Shown piece by piece: positions 45,551 through 54,658 of a DNA stretch of 64,000 nt (its first letter is position 1; each line of letters opens with the position of its first letter). This stretch comes from Pseudomonas sp. ML2-2023-3 (GTDB lineage Bacteria; Pseudomonadota; Gammaproteobacteria; Pseudomonadales; Pseudomonadaceae): assembly GCF_037055275.1 (NCBI RefSeq), contig NZ_CP146343.1, forward strand, positions 2,700,501-2,764,500. Reading direction: 5' to 3'. The notes beneath the pieces are model-generated. The model was not told the origin of the DNA. It ran no database searches and worked only from the letters and a program-made list of their open reading frames with translations. The position numbers and the translations under genes are program-made.

Positions 45551-46750
45551 TCAAGCATTGATTTTCAGCGCCTGCTCTATATCCGCCAGCAGATCGGCAA
45601 CATCCTCAAGCCCCACGGCCAGTCGTACCAGCCCCTCGGAAATACCGTGTCGTGCCCGCTCTTCAAGGGTGTAAGTGGAGTGGGTCATGCTCGCAGGGTG
45701 CTGCGCCAGTGATTCGGCACCTCCCAGGCTGACTGCACGGCTGAACAGTTGCAGGGCATTCATGAACCGCTGACCTGCGGCCATACCGCCTTTGAGTTCA
45801 AAGGCAATCATGCCCCCCGGCAGTTTCATTTGCCGGGATGCCAGGGCGTATTGTGGGAAAGAGGGCAGGCCGGGGTAGGCAACCCATTCCACGGCGGGGT
45901 GATCCTCCAACATCTGCGCGATGATCCGGGCACTGCTGCAATGGCGCTCCATGCGCAACGCCAGGGTTTTGATGCCTCGCATCAGCAGGTGCGCATCATT
46001 GGGCGACAGGACCGCGCCCGTCAGGTCCTTCAGTCCCTGCAGGCGAATCCGGTCGGCCAGGTGTTGGCGGGTGACCACCATCCCTGCAGTGATATCGCTA
46101 TGCCCGCTCAGGTACTTGGTGGCCGAGTGCACCACTACGTCTGCCCCCATTTCCAGGGGGCGCTGCAAGTACGGGGTGCAGTAGGTGTTGTCGATCACCA
46201 CGAGCAGGTCGTTGTGTGCATGGGCGATGGTTGAAATCGCAGCAATGTCCACCAGCTGCATGTTCGGGTTGGCCGGGGTTTCGAAGTAGATCATGCGCGT
46301 TGCAGGGCTGATGGCCGCTTCGAGGTCGGCCGGGTTGGACATGTCCACGTGCTTGACCACGATCCCGAACTCTCCGATGCCGTGATGCAGCAGCGCAAAC
46401 GTGCAGCCATACAGCGTGCGGTTGACGATGATTTCATCGCCAGGCCTGAGCAAGGTCCAGAACGTTGCCGCAATCGCCCCCATGCCGGAGCTGAATGCCA
46501 CGCCCGCTTCGCCGTTTTCCAGCGCCGCCATGCGCGACTCAAGCAGGGCCAGGGTCGGGTTGGAAATACGGGTATAGAAATGCCCGTTCTCTTCACCGGC
46601 AAAACAGGCCGCGCCGTATTCCACCGATGCAAAAGCAAAGGTCGACGTCAGGTAAACAGGGGGGATCAGTGCACCGTGGTTCTCCAGTGCGTTGTACCCG
46701 TGATGGATTGCGCGGGTAGAAAAGCCGAAGTTGTTGTTTTTATCGTTCAT
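45551..46750 (-). CDS. mdeA: L-methionine gamma-lyase
   Basis: 399 residues of the Cys/Met metabolism PLP-dependent family, very similar throughout to P. putida MdeA. The gamma-lyase-specific Cys in RTLYGCTFALLHHG and the PLP-binding Lys in HSATKYLSGHSDITAG are present. It splits methionine into methanethiol, 2-oxobutyrate and ammonia. The divergent Lrp-type gene corresponds to mdeR. Cystathionine gamma-synthase or -lyase are alternatives, but the Cys and N-terminus argue for the methionine enzyme. Confidence 0.93.
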   Translation of the reverse strand: MNDKNNNFGFSTRAIHHGYNALENHGALIPPVYLTSTFAFASVEYGAACFAGEENGHFYTRISNPTLALLESRMAALENGEAGVAFSSGMGAIAATFWTLLRPGDEIIVNRTLYGCTFALLHHGIGEFGIVVKHVDMSNPADLEAAISPATRMIYFETPANPNMQLVDIAAISTIAHAHNDLLVVIDNTYCTPYLQRPLEMGADVVVHSATKYLSGHSDITAGMVVTRQHLADRIRLQGLKDLTGAVLSPNDAHLLMRGIKTLALRMERHCSSARIIAQMLEDHPAVEWVAYPGLPSFPQYALASRQMKLPGGMIAFELKGGMAAGQRFMNALQLFSRAVSLGGAESLAQHPASMTHSTYTLEERARHGISEGLVRLAVGLEDVADLLADIEQALKINA

Positions 46751-46874
46751 GCTGAACTCTCCGATATTTCCTACAATGCTATGCTTTAAATAGACGTGAA
46801 AAATTCCAAATTTACCTGCAAATACTGAATGGATTAGAACAAAACCCAGTCAAAGTTATATTTAGAGGCACAAC

Positions 46875-47345
46875 ATGCCAACAACTCTGGATCGAACGGA
46901 TAAAGCCCTTCTCGCGGCACTGCAAGGTAATGCTCGACTCACCGTCGCCGAGTTGGCCGAGAGCGTTTCGCTGACGACTTCGCCCTGTTGGCGTCGGGTA
47001 AAAATACTGGAAGAAAGCGGGATTATTACGGGTTATCAGGCTGTTCTTTCGCCCAAGGAACTGGGTTACGGAGTCACGGCTTTTGTCAGCGTGATGATGG
47101 AGTCCCATTCACAAGAGGTGGCCAGGAATTTTGAGCAGCGCTTGCTGGAAATCCCTGAAATCATTGCCTGTCATAACGTTTCGGGGCGTTATGACTTTTT
47201 GTTGGAAGTTGTGGCCAAAGACCTGGAGTCCTTCGGCGAATTTGCCCGTGAGGTCCTGCAAGCCTTGCCTGCGGTCAAGGAGATTTATTCGAGCTTTTCC
47301 TATAAGTCGGTCAAGCCGCGGCGAGTGGTCCCCGTCATTGGTTGA
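46875..47345 (+). CDS. mdeR: Lrp/AsnC family regulator, MdeR-like
   Basis: 156 residues: helix-turn-helix (LTVAELAESVSLTTSPCWRR) and a C-terminal ligand domain (ACHNVSGRYDFLLEVVAKDL). It is divergent from the methionine gamma-lyase gene across about 125 bp. In P. putida, MdeR in this position activates mdeA in response to methionine-derived signals. Confidence 0.86.
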   Translation: MPTTLDRTDKALLAALQGNARLTVAELAESVSLTTSPCWRRVKILEESGIITGYQAVLSPKELGYGVTAFVSVMMESHSQEVARNFEQRLLEIPEIIACHNVSGRYDFLLEVVAKDLESFGEFAREVLQALPAVKEIYSSFSYKSVKPRRVVPVIG

Positions 47346-47518
47346 GGACGGTTATTGAGTGTAAAACTGTGAAGTATGCGAACTTTTCATCCGCCATATT
47401 ATGGAGCTGTAGATGTGTTCTGAAAAAGGTGTAGCCCTGGTCTTGTGGTAGTTATTTGGCAGGCGGTAAAAGTTTTAAATGGTTCACTTTTAATTTCATT
47501 TATTAAGAGTAAGTAGCC

Positions 47519-48202
47519 ATGTTGACCCGTGAAATCATGTTGCAGGTTTTTCCAAAAAGCGCTGCATTTGTTGATGTGTATATGCCTTTTTTACAGGCGA
47601 TGACTCGCCAGCGGCAGATCAATACTCCCAGGCGCATGGCCGCCTTTTTAGCTCAGGTCGGGCATGAAAGTGCAGGTTTCACCGTCCTTGTCGAAAACCT
47701 CAATTACAGCGCTGATGGTCTGGCCGCGACCTGGGGTTCACGTTTCGCGCAGAAAAATTCGGCTGGCCAATACCTCACCGTGATGGACGGCGGCCGTGCA
47801 CGGCGGCTGCCCAATAGTGACGCGCAGAAGCTGCATCGCAGGCCAGAAGCAATCGCCAACCGGGTCTACAGTGACCGCCTGGGCAATGGCTCCGAGGCGT
47901 CGGGAGATGGTTGGCGGTATCGTGGTCGGGGGCTGATCCAGGTCACGGGCAAGAGCAACTATCAACAATGCAGCCTTGGACTGTTCGGCGATGAACGATT
48001 ACTGGCCACCCCGCAACAATTGCAGGAGTGGCACTGGGCAGTTGAGTCCGCAGGCTGGTACTGGAACTCGCGCAACGTGAATGCCCTGGCGGACGGGGAT
48101 GACTTCGAGCGGGTCACGAAGGCTATCAATGGCGGGCTCAATGGCCAGGTGCATCGTGTTGCGCTGTACCGCCAGGCACTGAGTTTATTGCAGACGGCCT
48201 GA
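47519..48202 (+). CDS. Family 19 chitinase-like glycoside hydrolase / endolysin
   Basis: 227 residues with GH19 features: the catalytic Glu in QVGHESAGFTVLVENL and the substrate stretch GDGWRYRGRGLIQVTGKSNY. Proteins this short without a chitin-binding domain are usually phage-type endolysins that cut peptidoglycan. No signal peptide and no other phage genes nearby (no holin, tail or integrase), so it is either a domesticated lysin or a remnant. AAGAGTAAG precedes the ATG. Confidence 0.83.
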   Translation: MLTREIMLQVFPKSAAFVDVYMPFLQAMTRQRQINTPRRMAAFLAQVGHESAGFTVLVENLNYSADGLAATWGSRFAQKNSAGQYLTVMDGGRARRLPNSDAQKLHRRPEAIANRVYSDRLGNGSEASGDGWRYRGRGLIQVTGKSNYQQCSLGLFGDERLLATPQQLQEWHWAVESAGWYWNSRNVNALADGDDFERVTKAINGGLNGQVHRVALYRQALSLLQTA

Positions 48203-48288
48203 CCGGTTTTATTTCAGTCAGCCAGACAGCGATATCGGTCCATAATGCCCGCGCACTTTGCCCTTAGCCATGTTGGAGTCATAGATCA

Positions 48289-48825
48289 GTGATGTTTGAA
48301 TTACAGCCGATGAACCCCGAGATTTATCGTCAGCAAACCCGGCGTAGCACCCTGTACATCGTGCTGACGTTTGTCGCGCTGTCGTTGCTGTTGTCCGGGC
48401 TGGCGGTCATGGTGCTGGGCGTTGCAGGCGGCGATAATTTTCGCTTGAACCTGGCGGGAGTCATTGTGGCCCTGATCACGACCATTGTGCTGGTGCGCTA
48501 CCTCTTCTGGTCACAGCCCTGGATGCGGCCTGCCGCGTACGGCTGGCAGCTCAAGCGCAGCCTGATGAAAGTGACCAACGTCATGCATCACGTAACGGCA
48601 GGGGTGATGGCTGGGGATAGTGCGGCGATGAAGTTGCTGCGTTTTTATCATCTTGGGGTGAGCCAGATGTACCAACTGGACGCCAACTCCAGTGCGTTGA
48701 GCCAGATGGTTCTCGAGATGGATCTGCACAAGGCGCGCCTTGAAGCGCTGGGTATCGACCCCGAGCAGACCCGGCTGGATCCTGCCTGGATTGAGGCCGT
48801 GAAAAAACATGCACCCTTGACGTGA
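48289..48825 (+). CDS. DUF3087 family inner-membrane protein
   Basis: 178 residues with two membrane helices (YIVLTFVALSLLLSGLAVMV and LAGVIVALITTIVLVRYLF) followed by a cytoplasmic helical domain (MKLLRFYHLGVSQMYQLD). This matches the DUF3087 proteins of gamma-proteobacteria, whose role is unknown. Probably monocistronic. Confidence 0.78.
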   Translation: MMFELQPMNPEIYRQQTRRSTLYIVLTFVALSLLLSGLAVMVLGVAGGDNFRLNLAGVIVALITTIVLVRYLFWSQPWMRPAAYGWQLKRSLMKVTNVMHHVTAGVMAGDSAAMKLLRFYHLGVSQMYQLDANSSALSQMVLEMDLHKARLEALGIDPEQTRLDPAWIEAVKKHAPLT

Positions 48826-48899
48826 TTCCTCTGCGGGCATGCCAGGCGATGTGCGTGATGACGCTACGCGTTCGCTTGGCAGGCCCTTGAGGATGGGTG

Positions 48900-50273
48900 T
48901 TAGCTTACGACTCGATAGCACGGCTCATAGGCCGCACCGCCTGGCAGTTTCATGCGGTGTTGCTCGACAAATGCCTGCAGCAGTTTGTCCAGCGGCTTCA
49001 TGATGGCCGCGTCGCCGTGGATTTCGTACGGGCCATACTGCTCGATCAGGTGGATACCTTTCTCTTTTACGTTACCCGACACAATCCCGGAAAAAGCCTG
49101 GCGCAGATTGATTGCCAGTTCGTGGGGCGGCATGTCGCGGCGCAGTTGCAGGCTGGCCATGTTGGCGTGGGTCGGGTCGAACGGACGCTGAAATCCTTCA
49201 TCGATTTTCAGTAGCCAGTTGAAGTGGAATGCGTCATTGCGCTCGCGACGGAACTGCTTCACTGCCTTGAGCCCGGCAGTCATTTGCCGCGCAACTTCGG
49301 CCGGGTTGTCGATGATGATCTGGTAGTGCTCTTGGGCTTCTTCACCCAGGGTAGCCCCGACAAACTCATGGAGTTGCTGCAGGTAGGGTGCGGCTTCTTT
49401 GGGGCCGGTCAAAATCACCGGGAACGGCACATCGCTGTTTTCCGGGTGCATCAGAATCCCGAGCAGGTACAGGAACTCTTCGGCGGTCCCGGCTCCGCCC
49501 GGGAAAATGATCACGCCGTGGCCAACACGGACAAAGGCTTCAAGACGCTTTTCGATATCCGGCAGGATCACCAGTTCGTTGACGATAGGGTTCGGCGCTT
49601 CGGCTGCAATGATGCCCGGCTCGGTAAGCCCCAAATAACGGCCACCGGTCAGGCGTTGTTTGGCGTGGGAAATAGTGGCGCCCTTCATCGGGCCCTTCAT
49701 CACGCCGGGACCGCAGCCGGTACAGATATCCAGGCTGCGCAGCCCCAGTTCGTGGCCCACCTTCTTGGTGTACTTGTACTCTTCGGTGTTGATCGAGTGA
49801 CCACCCCAGCACACCACGATTTTTGGCTCGACGCCCGGACGCAGCGTGCGGGCGTTGCGCAGCAGGTGGAACACGTAATCGGTGATGCCGGCCGAACTGC
49901 TCAGGTCGATACGCGGGCTGTCGAGGCCGCTCTGGGTATAGACGATATCGCGCAGGGCGCTGAACAGCATTTCACGTGTACTGGCGATCATTTCGCCATC
50001 GACGAACGCATCGGCGGGAGCGTTTAACAGTTCAAGGCGCACGCCACGGTCTTGCTGATGAATTCGAACCTCGAAGTCCAGGTAGGCTTCAAGGATGGTT
50101 TTTGCGTTATCGACGTGAGCGCCGGTGTTCAGAATAGCCAGAACGCACTGGCGAAACAGCGTGTAGCTGGTGCCTGAGCCAACTTCGCTCAGCTGTTGTA
50201 CTTCGCGTTGAGAGAGTGTTTCCAGGCTGCCCTTAGGGCTGACTGAAGCGTTGATGACTTGTCTTTGGACCAT
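48900..50273 (-). CDS. ppnN: Pyrimidine/purine nucleotide 5'-monophosphate nucleosidase PpnN
   Basis: 457 residues of the LOG-domain family. The Rossmann-like LOG core carries GVIIFPGGAGTAEEFLYLLG, flanked by N- and C-terminal regions specific for PpnN (YgdH). The enzyme cleaves the N-glycosidic bond of nucleoside monophosphates and is stimulated by (p)ppGpp in E. coli. AAGGAAG lies before the ATG. Transcribed alone. Confidence 0.93.
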   Translation of the reverse strand: MVQRQVINASVSPKGSLETLSQREVQQLSEVGSGTSYTLFRQCVLAILNTGAHVDNAKTILEAYLDFEVRIHQQDRGVRLELLNAPADAFVDGEMIASTREMLFSALRDIVYTQSGLDSPRIDLSSSAGITDYVFHLLRNARTLRPGVEPKIVVCWGGHSINTEEYKYTKKVGHELGLRSLDICTGCGPGVMKGPMKGATISHAKQRLTGGRYLGLTEPGIIAAEAPNPIVNELVILPDIEKRLEAFVRVGHGVIIFPGGAGTAEEFLYLLGILMHPENSDVPFPVILTGPKEAAPYLQQLHEFVGATLGEEAQEHYQIIIDNPAEVARQMTAGLKAVKQFRRERNDAFHFNWLLKIDEGFQRPFDPTHANMASLQLRRDMPPHELAINLRQAFSGIVSGNVKEKGIHLIEQYGPYEIHGDAAIMKPLDKLLQAFVEQHRMKLPGGAAYEPCYRVVS

Positions 50274-50523
50274 TGCGGGCTTCCTTGAGCGGGGTCGAAA
50301 AGTTGCTTGGCGCAGCCATTGAGTTCATGTCAGCAGTGCAGATTTGCCGAGCGAGGCGTCCCAACTCTTACGTCTTTAGATTCATCTGCTTTAAGCATAG
50401 TAGCCTTTGGTCATGTATTTAGAAGAGCCTGCCGTTCACCCTGGCTACAGTAGCAGCAGTGATCGGGACAGCGATAAGGTAACCTTTCAAGTCACTGAAA
50501 CAGAAAAGGAAAAGGGCGGGCTG

Positions 50524-50844
50524 ATGATTATTACCACCACTCATAGCATTGATGGCCGAAAAATTACGGAATACGTGGGCGTTGTCAGCGCCGAGTCGGT
50601 TCACGGGATCAACGTGGTGCGAGATTTTTTTACCGGTGTGCGCGACTTTTTTGGCGGGCGCTCTCAGACGCTGGAGCGAGCCCTGAAGGAAGCGCGGGCA
50701 GAGGTCACGGATGAAATCCGTGACAGGGCAAGAGCCATGGGGGCCGATGCCATTGTGGGACTGGATTTTGAAATCAGCATGCCGTCAGGTCGAGGCGGGA
50801 TGCTGGTGGTGTTTGCCACTGGCACCGCAGTGCGCTTGAACTGA
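50524..50844 (+). CDS. YbjQ family (DUF74) heavy-metal-binding-like protein
   Basis: About 106 residues. It begins MIITTTHSIDGRKITEYVGV and contains the conserved ARAMGADAIVGLDFEI; both are typical of the pentameric YbjQ fold. The frame continues upstream to 50407, but homologues start at the ATG at 50524, and the extension shows no conservation-like pattern. Function unknown in spite of the family name. Confidence 0.85.
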   Translation: MIITTTHSIDGRKITEYVGVVSAESVHGINVVRDFFTGVRDFFGGRSQTLERALKEARAEVTDEIRDRARAMGADAIVGLDFEISMPSGRGGMLVVFATGTAVRLN

Positions 50845-50852
50845 GGGGCAAG

Positions 50853-50879
50853 CATTCGACCGCGCAACGCGGTCGAATG
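50853..50879. terminator. Bidirectional hairpin between two converging genes
   Basis: CATTCGACCGCG pairs perfectly with CGCGGTCGAATG around CAA, a 12-bp stem. It lies directly between the YbjQ gene and the converging DUF1269 gene. No T-tract follows on either side, so it may be a weak or Rho-aided terminator. Confidence 0.65.
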
Positions 50880-50892
50880 GGGCGGTGCAGGT

Positions 50893-51438
50893 TTAAATCG
50901 TTTTGGTCAAAGTGGCGCCGGAAGTGGTTTTGGACAGTGCGTCCTGCAACTTCTGCTCTTGTTCAGGAGACAGGGAAGTGCGCAATACCTTGCCCTTGAA
51001 GTCCGAGTCTTCCAGTTCCTTCAGGACTTTTTCAGGCTGGAACTTGCGCAGCAGGACGAACAGGGCCGAGGAATCGTTGGGGATCGTTTCGCTCAGCGAC
51101 TTGATAAAATCGTCATCAATCCCGTAATCGCTCAGCGAGCCCGAGAGGGCACCGGTGCCAGCGCCCAGCGCGCCACCGATGGCAAAGCCTGCCAGCGGGT
51201 TTAGAAACAGCAGACCTACCAATGCGCCCCACAGGCCGCCGGTGACCAGGCCGGATGTCGCCCCAATGGCTGTCAGGTTCACGCTTTGCTTGATGTGGAT
51301 TTTGCCTTCGGCATTGCGCACAACAATGACCGCATCTTCCAGCTCTACCAGGTGCTCTTTACTCAGCGAGACCATCTTGGTGAGGGCGCGATCTGCTTTT
51401 TCGGTGTCTGAAAATCCCACTACGATTAAATCGGACAT
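50893..51438 (-). CDS. DUF1269 family membrane-associated protein
   Basis: 181 residues. The N-terminus DLIVVGFSDTEKADRALTKM and a glycine-rich hydrophobic middle (LVTGGLWGALVGLLFLNPLAGFAIGGALGAGTGALSG, i.e. one hairpin of two helices) are typical of DUF1269. The start is set at 51438, nine bases after AAGGA; the frame extends to 51519 without a better site. Often linked with stress responses in Pseudomonas; the molecular role is unknown. Confidence 0.82.
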   Translation of the reverse strand: MSDLIVVGFSDTEKADRALTKMVSLSKEHLVELEDAVIVVRNAEGKIHIKQSVNLTAIGATSGLVTGGLWGALVGLLFLNPLAGFAIGGALGAGTGALSGSLSDYGIDDDFIKSLSETIPNDSSALFVLLRKFQPEKVLKELEDSDFKGKVLRTSLSPEQEQKLQDALSKTTSGATLTKTI

Positions 51439-51737
51439 GTCTTTCATTCCTTGACGGTACAGGTCCAGCCCGGTGACGGGCTGAATTGAGGAGGAGTTTC
51501 TCAAGGCGTCACAACGCAAACGCCCTGGCGCGCAGTGGTTCAGATGTGAGCCTTCTGCGAGGAGTGAGCGTGGTCGCTAACCTTGAAACGGTCAAGTCGA
51601 CAGGACATATCTCTTGGCAATGAGAGAGGTCTGCAGGGAAGAGGGGTGATGCTTTGGCAGGCGCACGTATCGGATGATTTGAGGAGGGCTGGCTGAGCAG
51701 CCCTGACACTCAAGCCTAGGGCTGAAACCTCACAGGC

Positions 51738-51932
51738 TTACGGCTGATCGTTCTTTTCAGGGGCATTCAATCCAGCCTGGATACGTTGGTAAATTTCTTC
51801 ACGGTGAACGGCCACATCTTTCGGCGCGTTGATGCCGATTCTGACCTGTTGTCCGCTGACACCTAAAATAGTGATCGTAATATCGTCACCGATGTTTATG
51901 CTTTCACCAACTTTACGGGTGAGTATCAGCAT
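51738..51932 (-). CDS. csrA: CsrA/RsmA family post-transcriptional regulator (RsmE-like)
   Basis: 64 residues with the complete CsrA fold: [39 protein letters not shown] including the RNA-contacting Arg of VHREEI. The lack of an inserted residue after IGD and the tail [12 protein letters not shown] resemble RsmE of fluorescent pseudomonads. It binds GGA motifs in mRNA leaders and is antagonised by Rsm small RNAs. CAAGGAGAAAA before the ATG contains a GGA, allowing autoregulation, and a hairpin lies further upstream (51961-51975). Confidence 0.93.
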   Translation of the reverse strand: MLILTRKVGESINIGDDITITILGVSGQQVRIGINAPKDVAVHREEIYQRIQAGLNAPEKNDQP

Positions 51933-51960
51933 TTTTTTCTCCTTGATGGCTTTGTAAGGC

Positions 51961-51975
51961 CCGTCTCTGAGACGG
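51961..51975 (-). promoter_or_regulatory. Leader hairpin upstream of csrA
   Basis: CCGTCTCTGAGACGG is a perfect 7-bp inverted repeat with a single central base, placed about 30 bases before the csrA start. In the mRNA it can form a small stem-loop. A structural or protein-binding role is possible but unproven. Confidence 0.35.
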
Positions 51976-52184
51976 TGCGGCTTCGGTCATGACTACAGAA
52001 TACTGCTTAGTGCGTATAAATGCGCCGCTCATTACAGACGACATGGCCAGATGTTTGATTCCCTATAAGGGGAAAATTCTTGCGCATGTACCATAAATTG
52101 GGGCGTTTTGGATTTGTTCAAGGAGAGCAAAGGCCGCTGTCCCAGTGATAAAATCTACCCATTCAAACAGACAGGGGAAACGCA

Positions 52185-52541
52185 GTGCGTAAAGTCATCG
52201 TGATGACAGCAATATTGGCCTTGACGGCTTGCGGTCAGGAGTCTAACGATAAAATCCAGCGGGCTAAAGCAGCTTCTGAAGCAACAGTGGTCCAGGCGCC
52301 TGTTGCGCAATGGGCGCTCGAGATCACTGAAGGCCAGAGAGCGACAATTCCCGACACCACTGGAAGGCTTCTTGACAACGGTTTTACTCCTTACATTTTC
52401 GAGAATGGCGGTGTTCAGCACTTCCTCATCGGGCCGTTTACTTCTGAGGCTCAAGCACTTGAAGCCCAGGAAAAAATGAAACTCAAGCCCAAACTCGACG
52501 GTATTGAAACCAATGTGATCGAGTTGCCCGCTGCCCAATAA
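52185..52541 (+). CDS. Small lipoprotein with SPOR-like C-terminus
   Basis: 118 residues. Lipobox LALTAC at residues 12-17 predicts lipid attachment at the Cys. The C-terminal part (QHFLIGPFTSEAQALEAQEKM) has the Ile-Gly-Pro-Phe-x-x-x-x-x-A pattern of SPOR domains, which bind denuded glycan strands of peptidoglycan. Start is GTG after AGGGGAAA. No operon partner is evident. Confidence 0.7.
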   Translation: MRKVIVMTAILALTACGQESNDKIQRAKAASEATVVQAPVAQWALEITEGQRATIPDTTGRLLDNGFTPYIFENGGVQHFLIGPFTSEAQALEAQEKMKLKPKLDGIETNVIELPAAQ

Positions 52542-52549
52542 ACGGGTTC

Positions 52550-52599
52550 AGCGTCGCGTATTCGCCTAAGCGTAGCTGCCGTAGGCGTTATTCGACGCT
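52550..52599 (+). terminator. Possible terminator after the lipoprotein gene
   Basis: AGCGTCG and CGCCTA pair with TAGGCG and CGACGCT to give a two-part stem with an internal loop, starting nine bases past the stop codon and followed by TTTGT. A short T-run makes it only a moderate candidate. Confidence 0.4.
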
Positions 52600-52663
52600 T
52601 TGTGCAGGAAATATTTGCTCATTCGGCGTACATCAAAGAAGCACGACGGCAAGGGCACCAGGC

Positions 52664-53284
52664 ATGAGCAATCACAAGATCGAAATTCGGCGTAGCAATG
52701 TCGAAAAAATCCTCCTCGGGGCCGAAAAGATTTTTGCCGAAAAAGGATTTGCCGGAACGGCAATGGCGGACATCGCGGCGCAAGTCCAGCTGCCACGCTC
52801 AAACCTGCACTACTACTTCAGTACTAAAACCGAGCTCTACAGTGCCGTATTGCTGGGGTTGCTCGAGGTGTGGAAGCAGGATGCGCTGTGTTTTGAAACC
52901 TACGACGACCCTCGGCTTGTGCTCAGCAGCTATATCCGCGCCAAAATGAACCACTCGCGCACACGGCCCCATGGCTCGAAGGTCTGGGCCAATGAAATGA
53001 TCCACGGTGCTCCGACTCTGGGCCTGGCGCTGGATGCCAGTCTGTATGACTGGGCGAAGATGAAAGAAGCCAAAATCCGTCAATGGGTGCAGGACAAGCG
53101 AATCCTGCCTGTGGAACCGTCCAGCCTGCTGTACATGATCTGGGCTTCCACCCAGCATTACGCCGACTTCGACCATCAAGTGATGATCATCAACGATCAC
53201 CAGCCATTGTCCGACATTCAGTTTGAGCGGGCGCTGCAGACCGTTACCAGCGTGATCCTTAGGGGGATCGGGCTGGAGCCTTGA
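52664..53284 (+). CDS. TetR family regulator, likely of pyrimidine catabolism (RutR-like)
   Basis: 206 residues: helix-turn-helix (GFAGTAMADIAAQVQLPRSNLHYYF) and a RutR-type C-terminal domain (MIWASTQHYADFDHQV). The ASTQHYADF stretch is shared with regulators of the rut and pyd clusters that bind uracil or similar ligands. It converges on preA at the end of the dihydropyrimidine dehydrogenase operon, so control of that pathway is a fair inference. Confidence 0.82.
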   Translation: MSNHKIEIRRSNVEKILLGAEKIFAEKGFAGTAMADIAAQVQLPRSNLHYYFSTKTELYSAVLLGLLEVWKQDALCFETYDDPRLVLSSYIRAKMNHSRTRPHGSKVWANEMIHGAPTLGLALDASLYDWAKMKEAKIRQWVQDKRILPVEPSSLLYMIWASTQHYADFDHQVMIINDHQPLSDIQFERALQTVTSVILRGIGLEP

Positions 53285-53295
53285 AACACCTGGTT

Positions 53296-53377
53296 CGTAG
53301 TCGCTGCCGAGGCACGAAGGCTGCGAGCCTTTTGCAAGACAAGAGCTCGCAGCCTTCGTGCCTCGGCAGCGACTACG
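53296..53377. repeat. Perfect 33-bp inverted repeat of the GTAGTCGCTG family
   Basis: Left arm 53296-53328 and right arm 53345-53377 are exact complements with a 16-base loop. The arms begin CGTAGTCGCTGCCGAGGCAC, a variant of the repeat in the 184-bp array. Located between the TetR gene and converging preA, it would fold in both transcripts. Confidence 0.9.
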
Positions 53378-53383
53378 AGCTAA

Positions 53384-54658
53384 CTATGAAGCCACGCAGT
53401 ACGGGTTACGCGGGTCATGGTTCCAGTCCAGAAACGGCAGGCCGTTGTTGTGCTGGACCATCTCGATACATGCCTCGACCGGGCAGGTGATCTGACACAG
53501 GTTGCAGCCTACGCACTCATCCTCGATCACTTCATAACGGTGTGTCCCGTCAGGCTGTTTCAAGCTGGCGATGGCCTGGTGCGAGGTGTCTTCGCACGCA
53601 ATATGGCAGCGCCCGCAGCCGATACAGGCGTCCTGATCGATTTTGGCAATGACCTGATAATTTATGTCCAGATACTTCCAGTCGGTGGTATTGCCTACAG
53701 CGCGTCCAGAGAAATCGTCCAGGCTTGTGTAGCCTTGGCTGTCCATCCAGCGCGACAAACCATCTTTCATCTCGTCCACAATCCGAAAACCGTGGAGCAT
53801 TGCCGCAGTACAGACTTGAACCGCCCCACAGCCCAGAGCAATAAACTCTGCTGCATCACGCCAACTGCCAATGCCGCCGATCCCACAAATAGGCAAGCCC
53901 TTGGTCAGCGGGTCGCGAGCAATTTCTGCCACCATATTCAGAGCAATCGGCTTGACCGCCGAACCGCAATAACCCCCGTGTGTGCTTTGGTTGCCCACCA
54001 TCGGCAAGGCGACCATACGCTCCAGGTCGACGCTGGTGATCGAGTTGATGGTGTTGATCAACGACACCGCATCGGCACCACCGCGATGGGCTGCGCGGGC
54101 GCTGAGGCGCACGTCGGTAATGTTGGGCGTCAGCTTGACGATGACCGGCAGCGAGCAATAGGTCTTGCACCAGCGCGTGACCATTTCTACGTACTCGGGA
54201 ACCTGGCCCACCGCCGCGCCCATGCCGCGCTCCGGCATGCCGTGGGGGCAGCCGAAATTCAGCTCAATACCATCGGCCCCCGTGGCTTCCACCAGCGGCA
54301 GGATGAACTTCCATGACGCCTCTTCGCAGGGCACCATCAGGGACACGATCAAGGCACGGTCCGGCCAGTCCTTTTTGACCTGAGTGATTTCCCGCAAGTT
54401 GATTTCGAGGGAGCGGTCGGTGATCAACTCGATATTGTTGATGCCCATGACTTCACGGTTAGGCCCGAAATGCGCCGAGTAGCGCGACGATACGTTGACC
54501 GCCGCCGGGTCTTCCCCCAGGGTTTTCCAGACCACCCCACCCCAGCCGGCCTCATAGGCGCGCACTACGTTGTAGGCCTTGTCGGTGGGTGGCGCAGACG
54601 CCAGCCAAAAAGGGTTGGGCGCTTTGATACCGGCGAAAACAATCGAGAGATCGGCCAT
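53384..54658 (-). CDS. preA: NAD-dependent dihydropyrimidine dehydrogenase, catalytic subunit PreA
   Basis: 424 residues. A dihydroorotate-dehydrogenase-like FMN domain with ELNFGCPHGMPERGMG and GIGGIGSWRDA is followed by two ferredoxin clusters, CIGCGRCHIAC and CVGCNLCQITC. With PreT it reduces uracil and thymine in the first step of the reductive pathway. The stop of preT and the ATG of preA abut directly. Confidence 0.93.
   Translation of the reverse strand: MADLSIVFAGIKAPNPFWLASAPPTDKAYNVVRAYEAGWGGVVWKTLGEDPAAVNVSSRYSAHFGPNREVMGINNIELITDRSLEINLREITQVKKDWPDRALIVSLMVPCEEASWKFILPLVEATGADGIELNFGCPHGMPERGMGAAVGQVPEYVEMVTRWCKTYCSLPVIVKLTPNITDVRLSARAAHRGGADAVSLINTINSITSVDLERMVALPMVGNQSTHGGYCGSAVKPIALNMVAEIARDPLTKGLPICGIGGIGSWRDAAEFIALGCGAVQVCTAAMLHGFRIVDEMKDGLSRWMDSQGYTSLDDFSGRAVGNTTDWKYLDINYQVIAKIDQDACIGCGRCHIACEDTSHQAIASLKQPDGTHRYEVIEDECVGCNLCQITCPVEACIEMVQHNNGLPFLDWNHDPRNPYCVAS

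Noticed and set aside
50407..50523. N-terminal extension of the YbjQ protein
   Set aside because: Family members start at MIITTTHSI, and the extension has no ribosome site or conserved features.
53296..53377. The perfect 33-bp inverted repeat as an intrinsic terminator
   Set aside because: No T-tract follows on either strand; it belongs to the dispersed repeat family, though it may still block transcription.
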